A stretch of 64,000 nt of DNA, from contig NZ_CP102512.1 in NCBI RefSeq assembly GCF_024612015.1, forward strand, positions 10,478,001 through 10,542,000, written 5' to 3'. This stretch comes from Streptomyces sp. CA-210063. GTDB lineage: Bacteria > Actinomycetota > Actinomycetes > Streptomycetales > Streptomycetaceae. Position 1 is the stretch's first letter. Every line of letters starts with the position of its first letter. Positions 18,716 to 27,524 of this stretch are shown here, one piece after another. Under the pieces are notes generated by a model. That model was not told where the DNA came from, did no database searches, and saw only the letters and a program-made list of their open reading frames with translations. Made by a program: the position numbers and the translations under genes.

Positions 18716-19693
18716 ATGAACACCCCCGCCGCCACCGCACCCCCGGAGCCCCGGAGCCCCGAGTCCGCCTTCGAGGACACCATTGCCCGCGACCAGCGGA
18801 TCGAGCCCCGGGACTGGATGCCGGACGGCTACCGCAAGACGCTCGTCCGGCAGATCGCCCAGCACGCGCACTCGGAGATCATCGGTATGCAGCCGGAGGG
18901 CGAGTGGATCACGCGTGCGCCGTCGCTGCGCCGCAAGGCGATCCTCTTCGCCAAGGTGCAGGACGAGGCCGGGCACGGGCTGTATCTGTACTCGGCGGCC
19001 GAGACCCTGGGCGCGGACCGCTCGGACCTGACCGAGCGGTTGATCGAGGGCCGGCAGAAGTACTCGTCGATCTTCAACTACCCGACCCGCACCTTCGCCG
19101 ACGTCGGGGTGATCGGCTGGTTCGTGGACGGCGCCGCGATCTGCAACCAGGTGCCCCTGTGCAGGAGTTCGTACGGCCCGTACGGACGCGCCATGGTGCG
19201 CGTCTGCAAGGAGGAGTCCTTCCACCAGCGGCAGGGATACGAACTGCTGCTGACCATGATGCGCGGCACCGTCGAACAGCGGGCCATGGTGCAGGACGCG
19301 GTGGACCGCTGGTGGTGGCCGTCGCTGATGATGTTCGGCCCGCCGGACGACAACTCGCCCAACTCGGCCCAGTCCATGGCCTGGAGGATCAAGCGGCACA
19401 CCAACGACGAACTGCGGCAGCGGTTCGTCGACATGACCGTTCCGCAGGCCGAGAAGCTGGGTGTCACCCTGCCCGACCCCGAGCTGCGCTGGAACGAGGA
19501 ACGCGGGCACCACGACTTCGGCGCTCCCGACTGGGACGAGCTCAAGCGCGTGATCTCCGGTGACGGGCCGTGCAACGCCCAACGGATCGCGCGACGCCGG
19601 GCCGCACACGAGGAAGGCGCCTGGGTGCGCGAGGCGGCCGCCGCCCACGCGGCCAAGCAGGCAGCACGCGCGCGTGAAGGAGCGGTGGCATGA
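18716..19693 (+). CDS. paaA: Phenylacetyl-CoA epoxidase catalytic subunit PaaA
   Basis: PaaA is the di-iron subunit that epoxidises the aromatic ring of phenylacetyl-CoA with O2. The 325 residues carry the ferritin-like metal motifs ([13 protein letters not shown] and [14 protein letters not shown], each an E..H pair) and the strongly conserved segments [39 protein letters not shown] and [10 protein letters not shown]. The C-terminal end is Ala/Arg-rich. Its stop overlaps the paaB ATG by four bases. The upstream ribosome site is weak, so translation may depend on paaG coupling or a separate promoter in the 56-base gap. Confidence 0.96.
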   Translation: MNTPAATAPPEPRSPESAFEDTIARDQRIEPRDWMPDGYRKTLVRQIAQHAHSEIIGMQPEGEWITRAPSLRRKAILFAKVQDEAGHGLYLYSAAETLGADRSDLTERLIEGRQKYSSIFNYPTRTFADVGVIGWFVDGAAICNQVPLCRSSYGPYGRAMVRVCKEESFHQRQGYELLLTMMRGTVEQRAMVQDAVDRWWWPSLMMFGPPDDNSPNSAQSMAWRIKRHTNDELRQRFVDMTVPQAEKLGVTLPDPELRWNEERGHHDFGAPDWDELKRVISGDGPCNAQRIARRRAAHEEGAWVREAAAAHAAKQAARAREGAVA

Positions 19694-19986
19694 GCGGATC
19701 GACCAGGGGTGACTGGCCGCTGTACGAGGTGTTCGTCCGCGGCAAGCGCGGCCTCAACCACGTCCACGTCGGCTCCCTGCGCGCGGCCGACGACGCCATG
19801 GCTCTCACCCACGCCCGGGACCTGTACACCCGGCGCAACGAGGGCGTCAGTATCTGGGCCGTGCGCTCGGACACCATCGCCGCGTCCACCCCCGGTGAGA
19901 AGGACCCCTTCTTCGCGCCGAGCGCCGACAAGGTCTACCGGCACCCCACCTTCTACGACATCCCCGACGACGTCCCTCACATCTAA
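19690..19986 (+). CDS. paaB: Phenylacetyl-CoA epoxidase subunit PaaB
   Basis: PaaB is a small (98-residue) structural subunit that links PaaAC heterodimers in the epoxidase. The sequence is typical: [50 protein letters not shown], and a short C-terminal tail. No catalytic residues are expected. The gene is translationally coupled to paaA and is followed 23 bases later by paaC. Confidence 0.95.
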   Translation: MSGSTRGDWPLYEVFVRGKRGLNHVHVGSLRAADDAMALTHARDLYTRRNEGVSIWAVRSDTIAASTPGEKDPFFAPSADKVYRHPTFYDIPDDVPHI

Positions 19987-20009
19987 TCCCTCACATCCAG
20001 GAGCAGCGC

Positions 20010-20888
20010 ATGAGCGACGAGGACCTGTACGTCGATCACGACGACACGCGGTGGGCATTCGGCACCGGCTTCACCGACCCGCTGCACGGCGTGGACCAGG
20101 CGGTACCGGACGGCGTCGACGCCGGTGACCTGGCCGCCTGCTGCCTGGCGCTGGGTGACGACGCCCTGGTGTCCGCCCAGCGGCTGGCCGAGTGGTGCAC
20201 CCGCGCCCCGGAGCTGGAGGAGGAACTGGCGCTGGCCAACATCGGTCTGGACCTGCTCGGCCAGGCGCGTCTGCTGTACGCCAGGACCGGCCGCGCCGAC
20301 GGCACGGGGCGCGGCGAGGACGCGTACGCCTACTTCCGTGATCCGGCCGACTGCCGCAACGTACGACTCGCCGAACTGCCGGGCGGAGACTTCGCGTTCA
20401 CCGTCGCCCGGTTGCTGGTGCTGTCCACCTGGCGGCTCGCCCTGTTCGAGGAACTGACCGCCGCACCCGACCCGGTGCTGGCCGGCATCGCGGCGAAGAG
20501 CGTCAAGGAGCTGGCCTATCACCGTCACTACGCCGCCGGGTGGACCGTACGGCTCGGCGACGGGACCGCCGAGTCCCGCGCCCGCCTGGAATCCGCCCTG
20601 CACGGCATCGCCCCGTGGCTGAACGAGCTGCTGACCGACCGGGCCGCGGAACGCCTCGGCGCGGCCTCCGCCGTTGTCGCCGACCGGACCCGGCTGTGGC
20701 TCGCCGACGTGTTCGTGGCAGCGGGACTCGGCCCGGCCGAGGTCATGCCGCTCGGTCCCGCGTCCATGTTCATGTCGTCGTCCTCCGTCCCGGGCTCCGG
20801 CCGGAACGCGGACCACACCGAGCACCTGGCACCCCTCCTCGCCGAACTGCAGAGCGTCGCCCGCGCACACCCGGACGCGGCATGGTGA
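20010..20888 (+). CDS. paaC: Phenylacetyl-CoA epoxidase subunit PaaC
   Basis: PaaC is the ferritin-like partner of PaaA; it lacks the di-iron centre and stabilises the complex. The 292 residues include LGDDALVSAQRLAEWC, ELALANIGLDLLGQARLLY, RLLVLSTWRLALFEEL and SVKELAYHRHYAAGW, all typical of the family. AGGAG lies eight bases before the ATG. The gene end overlaps paaD by seven bases. Confidence 0.95.
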   Translation: MSDEDLYVDHDDTRWAFGTGFTDPLHGVDQAVPDGVDAGDLAACCLALGDDALVSAQRLAEWCTRAPELEEELALANIGLDLLGQARLLYARTGRADGTGRGEDAYAYFRDPADCRNVRLAELPGGDFAFTVARLLVLSTWRLALFEELTAAPDPVLAGIAAKSVKELAYHRHYAAGWTVRLGDGTAESRARLESALHGIAPWLNELLTDRAAERLGAASAVVADRTRLWLADVFVAAGLGPAEVMPLGPASMFMSSSSVPGSGRNADHTEHLAPLLAELQSVARAHPDAAW

Positions 20889-21424
20889 CCGCGACGGAGC
20901 GTTCCGAACATCACGCGGAACAGACGGAACGCGCCCGGCACATCGCCTCCTTGGTCCCCGACCCGGAACTGCCGATGCTGACGCTCTCCGACCTCGGCGT
21001 GCTCCGCGGCATCGAGGTGGAACAGGACGGCACTGTCGTCGCGCGACTCACCCCGACCTATTCGGGCTGCCCCGCCCTGGCCGAGATGCGCGCCGAGGTC
21101 GCCACCCGGCTGCGCGCCGCGGGCTTTCCCGCCGTCCGGGTGGTGACGGTGCTCGACCCGCCGTGGAGCACGGACCGGATCACCGACGAAGGCCGCCGCA
21201 AGCTCGCGGAGTACGGCATCGCACCGCCCGGACCCCGGCGGACCCCGGAGTCCGAACCGGGGCGGGTCCGGCTGACTCTGACCCTCGCCCCGACCGCCGT
21301 ACCCTGCCCGCGCTGCACCTCGGCCGACACCGAGGAGATCTCCCGCTTCGCCGCCACCGCCTGCACGGCACTGCGGCGCTGCCGCGCCTGTCTGGAGCCG
21401 TTCGAGCACGTCAAGGACCTCTGA
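20882..21424 (+). CDS. paaD: PaaD, iron-sulfur maturation factor of the epoxidase
   Basis: PaaD belongs to the MIP18/DUF59 (SufT-like) family and is needed to assemble the epoxidase metal or Fe-S centres. The 180 residues have the DUF59 core (LVPDPELPMLTLSDLGVLRG, PTYSGCPALAEM, VLDPPWSTDRITDEGR) and a C-terminal zinc ribbon with CPRC, a lone Cys in TACTAL and CRAC. ATG 20882 overlaps paaC; GTG 20885 is possible. The stop overlaps the paaE ATG by one base. Confidence 0.93.
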   Translation: MVTATERSEHHAEQTERARHIASLVPDPELPMLTLSDLGVLRGIEVEQDGTVVARLTPTYSGCPALAEMRAEVATRLRAAGFPAVRVVTVLDPPWSTDRITDEGRRKLAEYGIAPPGPRRTPESEPGRVRLTLTLAPTAVPCPRCTSADTEEISRFAATACTALRRCRACLEPFEHVKDL

Positions 21425-22539
21425 TGACCAACTCCGCACCTCCCGCCGCCGTACAGGTCCGCCGCCGTCCGGCCTTCCACGCCCTGCGCGTCGCCGCCGT
21501 CGAGCCGCTGTGCGCCGACGCCGCCGCCCTCACCTTCGACCTCCCCGACCGGCTGGCCGAGGAGTTCGTCTTCCTCCCCGGCCAGTGCCTCACCCTGCGC
21601 CGCGAGATCGACGGCCGCGACGAGCGCCGCTCCTACTCCATCTGCTCACCGGCCGGGACACCGCTCCGCATCGGCGTCCGCGTCGTACCGGGCGGGCTGT
21701 TCTCCTCGTGGCTCGTCCACGGCGTACGCCCCGGGGACACCCTGGAGGTCATGGGCCCGGCCGGGGCCTTCACCCCCGATCCCACCGATGCCGGTCCCCT
21801 CGGCCACCATGTGCTCGTCGCCGCCGGATCCGGCATCACACCGATGCTGTCCATCGCCGCGTCCCTCCTCGGCGCGGACGACGCCGCATGCGTCACCCTC
21901 CTGTACGGCAACCGCCGCACCGACACCGTGATGTTCGCCGACGAACTCGCCGACCTGAAAGACCAGTACCCGGCCCGCTTCCAGCTCGCCCACGTCCTGT
22001 CCCGCGAGCCGCGCGAAGCGGAACTGCTCTCCGGCCGCCTCGACACCGACCGGCTCACCGCGCTGCTCGACGCCCTCGTCGACGTCAGCGGTGTCGACCA
22101 CTGGTGGCTGTGCGGCCCGCACGGCATGGTCCGCGACGCCCGCACGATCCTCTCCGGCCTCGGCGTACCGGCCGACCGCGTCCACCTGGAGCTGTTCCAC
22201 GCGGACGAGGAGCCACCCGCGCCGCCCACGGCCGAACGCGACGACGTCACCTCCGCGGGCCCGACGAGCGAGGTCACCGTGGTCCTCGACGGCCGGGCCA
22301 CCACGTACTCCGCCCCGAGCCACCGCAGCATCCTCGACGGCGCCCAACAGGCCCGCCCCGACCTGCCGTTCGCCTGCAAGGGCGGCGTCTGCGGCACCTG
22401 CCGAGCCCTCGTCACCCACGGCCGGGCCGACATGCGCCGCAATTACGCCCTCGAACCCGCCGAGGTCTCCGAGGGCTACGTCCTCACCTGCCAGACCTTC
22501 GCCGTCTCCGACACGCTCACGGTCGACTTCGACAGTTGA
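21424..22539 (+). CDS. paaE: Phenylacetyl-CoA epoxidase reductase PaaE
   Basis: PaaE passes electrons from NADPH through FAD and a 2Fe-2S cluster to PaaA. The 371 residues show, in order, the FAD site (RRSYSICSP), the nicotinamide site (LVAAGSGITPMLSIAASLL, then YGNRRTDTVMF and WWLCGPHGMV), and a plant-type ferredoxin domain with the cluster cysteines in FACKGGVCGTCRA and LTCQTF. The linker is rich in Pro and Thr. It is the last gene of the paa transcript; a hairpin follows at 22611. No paaK, paaI or paaZ gene follows. Confidence 0.95.
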   Translation: MTNSAPPAAVQVRRRPAFHALRVAAVEPLCADAAALTFDLPDRLAEEFVFLPGQCLTLRREIDGRDERRSYSICSPAGTPLRIGVRVVPGGLFSSWLVHGVRPGDTLEVMGPAGAFTPDPTDAGPLGHHVLVAAGSGITPMLSIAASLLGADDAACVTLLYGNRRTDTVMFADELADLKDQYPARFQLAHVLSREPREAELLSGRLDTDRLTALLDALVDVSGVDHWWLCGPHGMVRDARTILSGLGVPADRVHLELFHADEEPPAPPTAERDDVTSAGPTSEVTVVLDGRATTYSAPSHRSILDGAQQARPDLPFACKGGVCGTCRALVTHGRADMRRNYALEPAEVSEGYVLTCQTFAVSDTLTVDFDS

Positions 22540-22610
22540 GGAGCGAAACCGCACTGACCGGGAGCCCGCCTGAGCCCCATGCCTTCCGGCTCGCCGAGCT
22601 CCGAACCGAC

Positions 22611-22637
22611 CTTGAGGCCACCTTGCGCGGCCTCAAG
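22611..22637. terminator. Hairpin between convergent genes
   Basis: CTTGAGGCC and GGCCTCAAG form a 9-bp stem with a 9-base loop, 72 bases after the paaE stop and 80 bases beyond the stop of the convergent flavin epoxidase gene. It has no U-tract, as is common in Streptomyces, and could serve both directions. Confidence 0.55.
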
Positions 22638-22716
22638 GCGCTCGCCGAGGAATCCGGTCGGCGCGGATGCCGAAGCAGCCTCCGAGACCCGGCCCGAGCC
22701 ACTTGCCCCCGGGACA

Positions 22717-24066
22717 TCACGGCGGGGTGGTGAGGGGCGGTCGGGGTACCGGGGCGGGCAGGCCGAGGAGGCGTCCCCGGACGGCGGCGGCGAGCAGCGC
22801 CGGGTGGAGCAGGTCTGCCGGCGAGCCGACGAGGTGGTAGACCCGGTCCAGAGCGCGCTGGGCGCGCAGGTTGCCGTGTACGGCGAGCCGGTCCACCTCC
22901 CCCGACCAGCGGCCGAACAGTGCGTCGACGCCGGAGGCGGGTTTGTCGCCGGTGTGGCGCAGGTCCTCGCCGGTCGCGATGGCCCAGGGGAGAGCCGCGG
23001 CCCGGTGCAGGCGGTGCATCAGTCTCCGCTCCCATCCCGGCCGGGCGCCCGCGGCGAGCGTCTGCCGCAGGAGCAGTGCCTGGGTCGCGGCAACGGTGAT
23101 GCCCTGGCCGTAGACCGGGTTGAAGGCACACAGAGCGTCTCCCACGGCCAGGAGTCCGTCCGGCCAGTGCGGCAGGCGGTCGTAGTGGCGGCGCACGTTG
23201 TGGGTGCGGCGGTGGACCGTGATGTCGCCGAGTGCGCGTGCGCTGCGGGTGAAGTCGGCCAGCGCCGGGTCCCGCAGCCGGGTCAGGAAGGCGTCGAAAC
23301 CGGCCGGGTCGCGGGGCGGCCGGTGGTTTCCGGCGCCCACCGCCGCCACCAGCCAGCGCCCGTCCTCGACGGGCAGCGCCACCCCGCCGGTTGATGCGCC
23401 GGGAACCGGCAGCATGACGATGCCCGCCACCCGGCCGAGGTGGTCGGGCGGCGCGGCGTAGACCCGTCCCGCGTAGCCGAATCCGGCGTCGACGACGGTG
23501 GTCGCAGGCTCCTCGATTCCCCACCGCGCCAGCCAGTCGGGCAGTCGGGAGCTGCGCCCGGAGGCGTCGACGACGAGGCCGGCTCTGACGGGCGGGGCGT
23601 CGAAGCAGTCGACGAGCCAGCTGCCGCCAGGCGCGGTGTCGATACGGCTCAGGCCGCGCACCCGAGCATTGCCGCGCAGCTCCACTCCGGGCAACTCCGC
23701 CACCCGCCGCCTGATCAGGTGCTCGACCAACGGGCGGGTGGCGGAGACCAGTTCGTACGCGGGTGTGCCGAACGGCGCCCATCCGTGTTCGCCGAGCCAC
23801 GCCAGGTCGCCCGTGTCCAGCGGTACCCCGCCGGCGGCGACCAACTGCGCGCGCAGTCCGGGAAGCAGCTCTTCGATCACGCACAGCCCGCGATGCAGCA
23901 GCACATGCGGCTGACGGCCCTGAGGGACACCGCCGCGTGGGACGGGACCCCCGCGGTTCTGGTCCTGTTCGAGGACGACGACCGGGCGGCCGGCGGCCCC
24001 CATCACCGCTGCCGTCAGCAGCCCGGCCACGCCCGCTCCGATGACGACGGTGTGTTCGCTGCTCAT
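22717..24066 (-). CDS. FAD-dependent epoxidase/monooxygenase, MonCI/LasC-like
   Basis: This flavoprotein of 449 residues begins with a dinucleotide fold (VVIGAGVAGLLTAAVMGAAG, VVVLEQD). It then has GVPQGRQPHVLLHRG and IEELLPGLRAQLVAAG, the signature of flavin epoxidases such as MonCI and LasC of polyether biosynthesis. The second FAD motif is WPDGLLAVGDALCAFNPVYGQG. Such enzymes epoxidise alkenes on polyketide or terpenoid chains. The frame is open further upstream, but similarity starts at ATG 24066, five bases after the preceding gene's stop. It is convergent with paaE, and its substrate is unknown. It could serve the left-hand PKS pathway, which is 19 kb away; that link is conjecture. Confidence 0.85.
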   Translation of the reverse strand: MSSEHTVVIGAGVAGLLTAAVMGAAGRPVVVLEQDQNRGGPVPRGGVPQGRQPHVLLHRGLCVIEELLPGLRAQLVAAGGVPLDTGDLAWLGEHGWAPFGTPAYELVSATRPLVEHLIRRRVAELPGVELRGNARVRGLSRIDTAPGGSWLVDCFDAPPVRAGLVVDASGRSSRLPDWLARWGIEEPATTVVDAGFGYAGRVYAAPPDHLGRVAGIVMLPVPGASTGGVALPVEDGRWLVAAVGAGNHRPPRDPAGFDAFLTRLRDPALADFTRSARALGDITVHRRTHNVRRHYDRLPHWPDGLLAVGDALCAFNPVYGQGITVAATQALLLRQTLAAGARPGWERRLMHRLHRAAALPWAIATGEDLRHTGDKPASGVDALFGRWSGEVDRLAVHGNLRAQRALDRVYHLVGSPADLLHPALLAAAVRGRLLGLPAPVPRPPLTTPP

Positions 24067-24071
24067 GCCGG

Positions 24072-24821
24072 TCACACCAGCCGGAAAAGGAGTCGCCGCA
24101 TCTGCTTCAGCCATGACAGTGGCACAAAGCGCCAGAGCGGGGCACCGGCGGACAACGGTATGTGCCCGCGGAGTACGGCCCCGTGATCGAGTGACGCGGC
24201 GTGCGGAAAATATCCGGGCCGGCAGGAAACGATTTCCTTGAATCCCTTGCCGTGGTAATACCGTAGCTGGGGGTCCCGGGGGAGGTTGTGACGTCTTTCG
24301 CGCATATACACGTCCGCCGGCGTGTCTGGGTTGGCGCGTTTCCAGGTCCGCAGACCGGGCATCGGGGATCCGAGATAGATGTCCCGCCATCCGTGCTTGA
24401 GAGCGTGCGGCCAGAAGAACTCGAACATGGCGGTCACCGCATCCGCGTCGACACTGCTCAGGCTGATTCCGAAAAGGGATCCGGTGACTTTCGCAGCAGG
24501 GGTCTCCACCCGGGCGCAGTCGGCCCAGGTGACAGCTGAGCGCAACTGCGCGGTCGTGATCGGTTTCATGAACAGCGAGGCCAGTGCCGCTCCGCCCGCC
24601 GGCTCGAACGCCCCTATGCTCAAGCGCGGATACGCCTGGATGCGGGCGGCCAGCTCTGCGCGACCGGCTGCCTGGTCCTGCTCCCACTTCGCCTGTTCCA
24701 GCCTGATGAGCGCCTCGACGTCACTCTGCCGCAGAAAGCGGACCTCGACGGAACCTGCGACGGAATCCGATTCCTCTGTGACACGGCTCTGCGCCATTTT
24801 GTGCGGGCTGGACACGGGCAC
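24072..24821 (-). CDS. GNAT-like acyltransferase, tentative
   Basis: This 249-residue protein has a GNAT-type opening (VEVRFLRQSDVEALIRLEQA), an unusual basic helix, and the strand YPRLSIGAFEP, followed by LASLFMKPITTAQL. The closing segment is LRYYHGKGFKEI, like the last strands of GNAT enzymes. A clear acetyl-CoA loop (Q/RxxGxG/A) is not obvious, so the activity is uncertain. GTG 24821 was chosen for its AGGAG eight bases upstream rather than ATG 24932. It forms a two-gene operon with the flavin epoxidase (five-base gap). Confidence 0.65.
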   Translation of the reverse strand: MPVSSPHKMAQSRVTEESDSVAGSVEVRFLRQSDVEALIRLEQAKWEQDQAAGRAELAARIQAYPRLSIGAFEPAGGAALASLFMKPITTAQLRSAVTWADCARVETPAAKVTGSLFGISLSSVDADAVTAMFEFFWPHALKHGWRDIYLGSPMPGLRTWKRANPDTPADVYMRERRHNLPRDPQLRYYHGKGFKEIVSCRPGYFPHAASLDHGAVLRGHIPLSAGAPLWRFVPLSWLKQMRRLLFRLV

Positions 24822-25163
24822 CCCCTGCTCTCCTGTAAACCGGATCTGCGTGCAGCGAAATACTCCAGACCGACCGTCCGTTCGGGCAAGTACTCCGGCG
24901 TTTTCGATGGAAAGTTCACACCGGGTGTTCATCTCTGGTCTGTGTTCGAAATCCCTTATTCACTCCGGGCGCGGATCGCGTGTGATCCCGGTTACCTTCT
25001 CCGGCCGCACCAGGATTTCCCGGTATTCTGCGGCAGCTTTCATGCCCCCACGGGAAGGCATTGCGCGAGCTCGCGACGAACACCCGCGGAACCGGCTCGC
25101 GCGTTCCCCGGCCCCGGCCCGGACGACGAGCGCGCCCGCGACGCCGACGGCGGCACGCGGGGT

Positions 25164-25418
25164 GTGGACGACCCGAAGGCCCTGGAAGAAGTGACAGAGA
25201 CCTCCGACTTCCGACCACTGCCGGAGGCCACGGGTGCTCCCGCGCCCCACCTGCGCCACGGGACTCCGGCAGTCTTCCGCGGGACGGCCTCGGACTGGCC
25301 GGCCGTCAGCACCTGGACGTTCCCCTACCTCGCCTCCCTGGCCCCGTCGCTGCCGGTGCAACTCGTCGCGGGCAACAGGGAGAAGGACCGCAGGCATAAG
25401 CGTGGCTGTTGCCTATGA
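25164..25418 (+). pseudogene. Cupin-like (JmjC/cupin_8) protein, N-terminal fragment
   Basis: The reading frame gives TPAVFRGTASDWPAVSTWTF and then LPVQLVAGNREKD, which matches the beginning of cupin_8/JmjC-like oxygenases (the 'grant a gap in the roof' WPA segment and first strand). The reading frame then ends in RRHKRGCCL, before any His/Asp metal motif. Intact members have about 280-330 residues, so this is a truncated remnant. GTG 25164 is a guess for the start. Confidence 0.5.
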
Positions 25419-25425
25419 TTTGGAC

Positions 25426-25806
25426 ATGCCATCTGTCAGTGCCACTCCGGACCGACGTTTCAGTGATGTGCCGCCGGGTGAGCGAACGCCTTCGGCGGTG
25501 GATCGGGCGATCACGGTGTTGTCATGGTGGTGGGTGGCCGCGCCTCTCATCCTGGTGACTCCCCCGATCGCCCACAGGCTGGGGTTTCCGGTGGTGCGGG
25601 ACGAGTTCGGCCTCATGTTCGCGCTGACTGCGGTGACCAGTGCGGTGGCAGCGCCGGTTGCGGGGTTCCTAGTGGCGCTGGTCGCACGCCGGCGTAGGGC
25701 TCGCGGGCGTTTCGTCATCATGGGGGTGGTGACCAGCGTGCCGCTGCTCTTCTTCTGGGTCTTCGGCGTGCTGCTCGCGGAGTGTCCTGACGGTTATCAC
25801 TGCTGA
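25426..25806 (+). CDS. Small membrane protein, unknown
   Basis: The 126-residue protein has a hydrophilic head (MPSVSATPDRRFSDVPPGER) and three hydrophobic segments (around WWWVAAPLILVTPPIA, FALTAVTSAVAAPVAGFLVALV and FVIMGVVTSVPLLFFWVFGV). A basic patch (ARRRRARGR) lies between the second and third, suggesting a cytoplasmic loop. I do not recognise the family. It follows the cupin fragment with no clear partner. Confidence 0.65.
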   Translation: MPSVSATPDRRFSDVPPGERTPSAVDRAITVLSWWWVAAPLILVTPPIAHRLGFPVVRDEFGLMFALTAVTSAVAAPVAGFLVALVARRRRARGRFVIMGVVTSVPLLFFWVFGVLLAECPDGYHC

Positions 25807-25864
25807 CGGTGGTCATTCAGCGCAGAGGGCCGGGGCCGAGGGAATTCCGTCTGGGCGGCCGGCT

Positions 25865-25918
25865 CGGATGCGCACCGTGTGAACCGTTACTCGGATGCGC
25901 ACCGTGTGAACCGTTACC
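25865..25918. repeat. 27-bp perfect tandem duplication
   Basis: A 27-bp unit starting TCGGATGCGCACCG and ending GAACCGTTAC occurs twice without gap. It lies in a non-coding stretch (25807-26102) in which no gene is recognised. Confidence 0.8.
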
Positions 25919-26102
25919 AAGTCGGCAGGCCGGGTGGGTCTGTAGCCGTGGGAGTTGACCGAGGGTCGGTCCGGGCGGCGTCGCCGACCGTGAACGTGAG
26001 AAGGATCAGTCCGGTTGGGCCTCGCGGGAGGCGGGCTGTTTCGTTCCTGCGCGAGATTCGGTGGGTGGTGCGCCTGGTCATGAGCGTGATCGCCGCCCAG
26101 TG

Positions 26103-26579
26103 ATCAGCGATTCCGACGGCTGGATGAGCCTCTCGTAGTCCCGGGCGTGACGGCGGGCGTGCATGATCCAGGCCAGGGAGCGTTCTGCCAGCCAGCGACG
26201 GGGCAGGACGGCGAACCTGGTGGCGCCCTTCGGGCGGCTAATGGTCTTGAGTCCGGTCGAGAGGAGTCTTCGCCCGGGTCACGAGCTATCCGGCGGTGGC
26301 GGAGTCAGCCCAGACGATCGTCATTTCGGGGTGCGTCAGCCGCAATTGGAACAGGACTTCCTTCGAGGCTTCGAGGCTTCGCGGTCGGTCATGTCGGCCG
26401 GGGTGACCATGATGAACAGGGGCAGCCCTTGGTGTCGACGATCAGATGCCGCTTGCGGCCGTTGTTTTTTGCGCCGTCGTCCCGCGCGAGTCCTTCCCGA
26501 CGGTCTCAGCCGCGCGGACGGACTGGGAGTCGATGACGGTGGCGAGCGCGGCCGGGGCCCGGCCGTCGCCCGTGCGTGA
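26103..26579 (-). pseudogene. IS5-family transposase remnant, multiply frameshifted
   Basis: The minus-strand frames read, in order: ATVIDSQSVRAAETVGKDSR; then, after a shift, RKRHLIVDTKGLPLFIMVTP with ADMTDREASK; then TIVWADSATA with a stop; and finally RFAVLPRRWLAERSLAWIMH with ARRHARDYERL. These are the DDE core and the C-terminal R/E segment of an IS5-group transposase. At least two shifts and a stop interrupt it. No terminal inverted repeats are evident. Confidence 0.75.
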
Positions 26580-26801
26580 TCAGTGGTGGGGCTGTCGGCG
26601 TGCCATGGCGTCGGCCAGCTGCCGGCGGGCCACATACAGCGCCGTATCCAGCTGGCGAGTACGCGTGACGACGCACAACGTGTATGTCGCGTCCTTCAGT
26701 TGGCGCGCGGTCTCTGCGCTACCTCCGGACGCCAAGCGCCGCCTGAGCGTCTCACACCGTTCGACCAGTTCCCGCAGGAGCGAAGGATGCGCCATGACCA
26801 T
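26580..26801 (-). CDS. DUF5133 family protein
   Basis: This small helical protein (73 residues) starts MVMAHPSLLRELVERCETLR and continues with the segment ARQLKDATYTLCVVTRTRQL, the pattern of the Streptomyces DUF5133 family. Function is unknown. The internal ATG 26801 fits the family start (M-x-MAHP) better than ATG 26849. It directly abuts the transposase remnant, so its downstream flank has been rearranged. Confidence 0.7.
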   Translation of the reverse strand: MVMAHPSLLRELVERCETLRRRLASGGSAETARQLKDATYTLCVVTRTRQLDTALYVARRQLADAMARRQPHH

Positions 26802-26964
26802 GGTGCTCGCCTCCGGCCTCGCCCGTTCGGACCATCCCCCTTCACCCATACGGTCGCAGCCGTCGGCGCCCGCCGCATCTCAAGGCTGCGGACATATGCA
26901 TATCGGGGCAGCGGATGCCGCCGCGGGGATAAATGACTCGTATATCAGAAGGGTGGGAGCTGTG

Positions 26965-27395
26965 ATGACTCTTCCTGTACGCCGCAACCCGAGCAGACTC
27001 CCCGAGCGGCGTGGTTCCCCAGCTTCACCGCGGACCCGCTCGCGGAGTTCGACGACATCTTCGGCCGCCTGGGGAACCTCCTGGAGTCCACCGTCGGCGG
27101 AGTCACCGCGGGCACTGCCCTCGCCCCGCTGGCCGACATCTGCGAAACCGACGACGCCTACGAGACCGAAGTCGACGTTCCCGGCGTCAAGCGCGACGAC
27201 ATCACCATCGAGATGACCGACCGGGAACTGGTCATCAGCGGTGATTTCAAGGAACGCGAGCGCACCGGCGTGCTGCGCCGCGGCACGCGGCGCAGCGGCC
27301 GGTTCGAGTACCGCGCCGTCCTGCCCGGTGAGCTCAACGCCGAGAGCGTCGAGGCGAAGCTGAGCGAAGGTGTGCTGAGCGTCAAAGTGCCCTAG
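26965..27395 (+). pseudogene. Hsp20-family small heat-shock protein, frameshifted
   Basis: The start MTLPVRRNPSRLPERRG is the typical Streptomyces Hsp20 beginning. A one-base deletion near 27008-27011 moves the rest to another frame: FTADPLAEFDDIFGRLGNLL, VDVPGVKRDDITIEMTDREL and RTGVLRRGTRRSGRFEYRA (alpha-crystallin domain). The frame then ends at VKVP followed by TAG, about ten residues earlier than usual. The downstream frame has no start codon of its own before the domain. It is either a pseudogene or a sequencing error at one base. Confidence 0.75.
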
Positions 27396-27524
27396 GTCGG
27401 CCGCAGCCCTGGAGCCGGTCAGGTCAGCTCCAGGGCTGCTCACGAATTTCCGTACCCGGGCGCGAGGAGCGCCCGGAGCTGTCCTGCTTTCATTCGTTCA
27501 GCGGCAGATGCCCGCCTGTTCGGT

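Noticed and set aside
22717..24687. A single 656-residue protein covering the flavin epoxidase and part of the next gene
   Set aside because: The epoxidase similarity starts at ATG 24066, and the upstream part is the out-of-frame reading of the GNAT-like gene, which has its own ribosome site.
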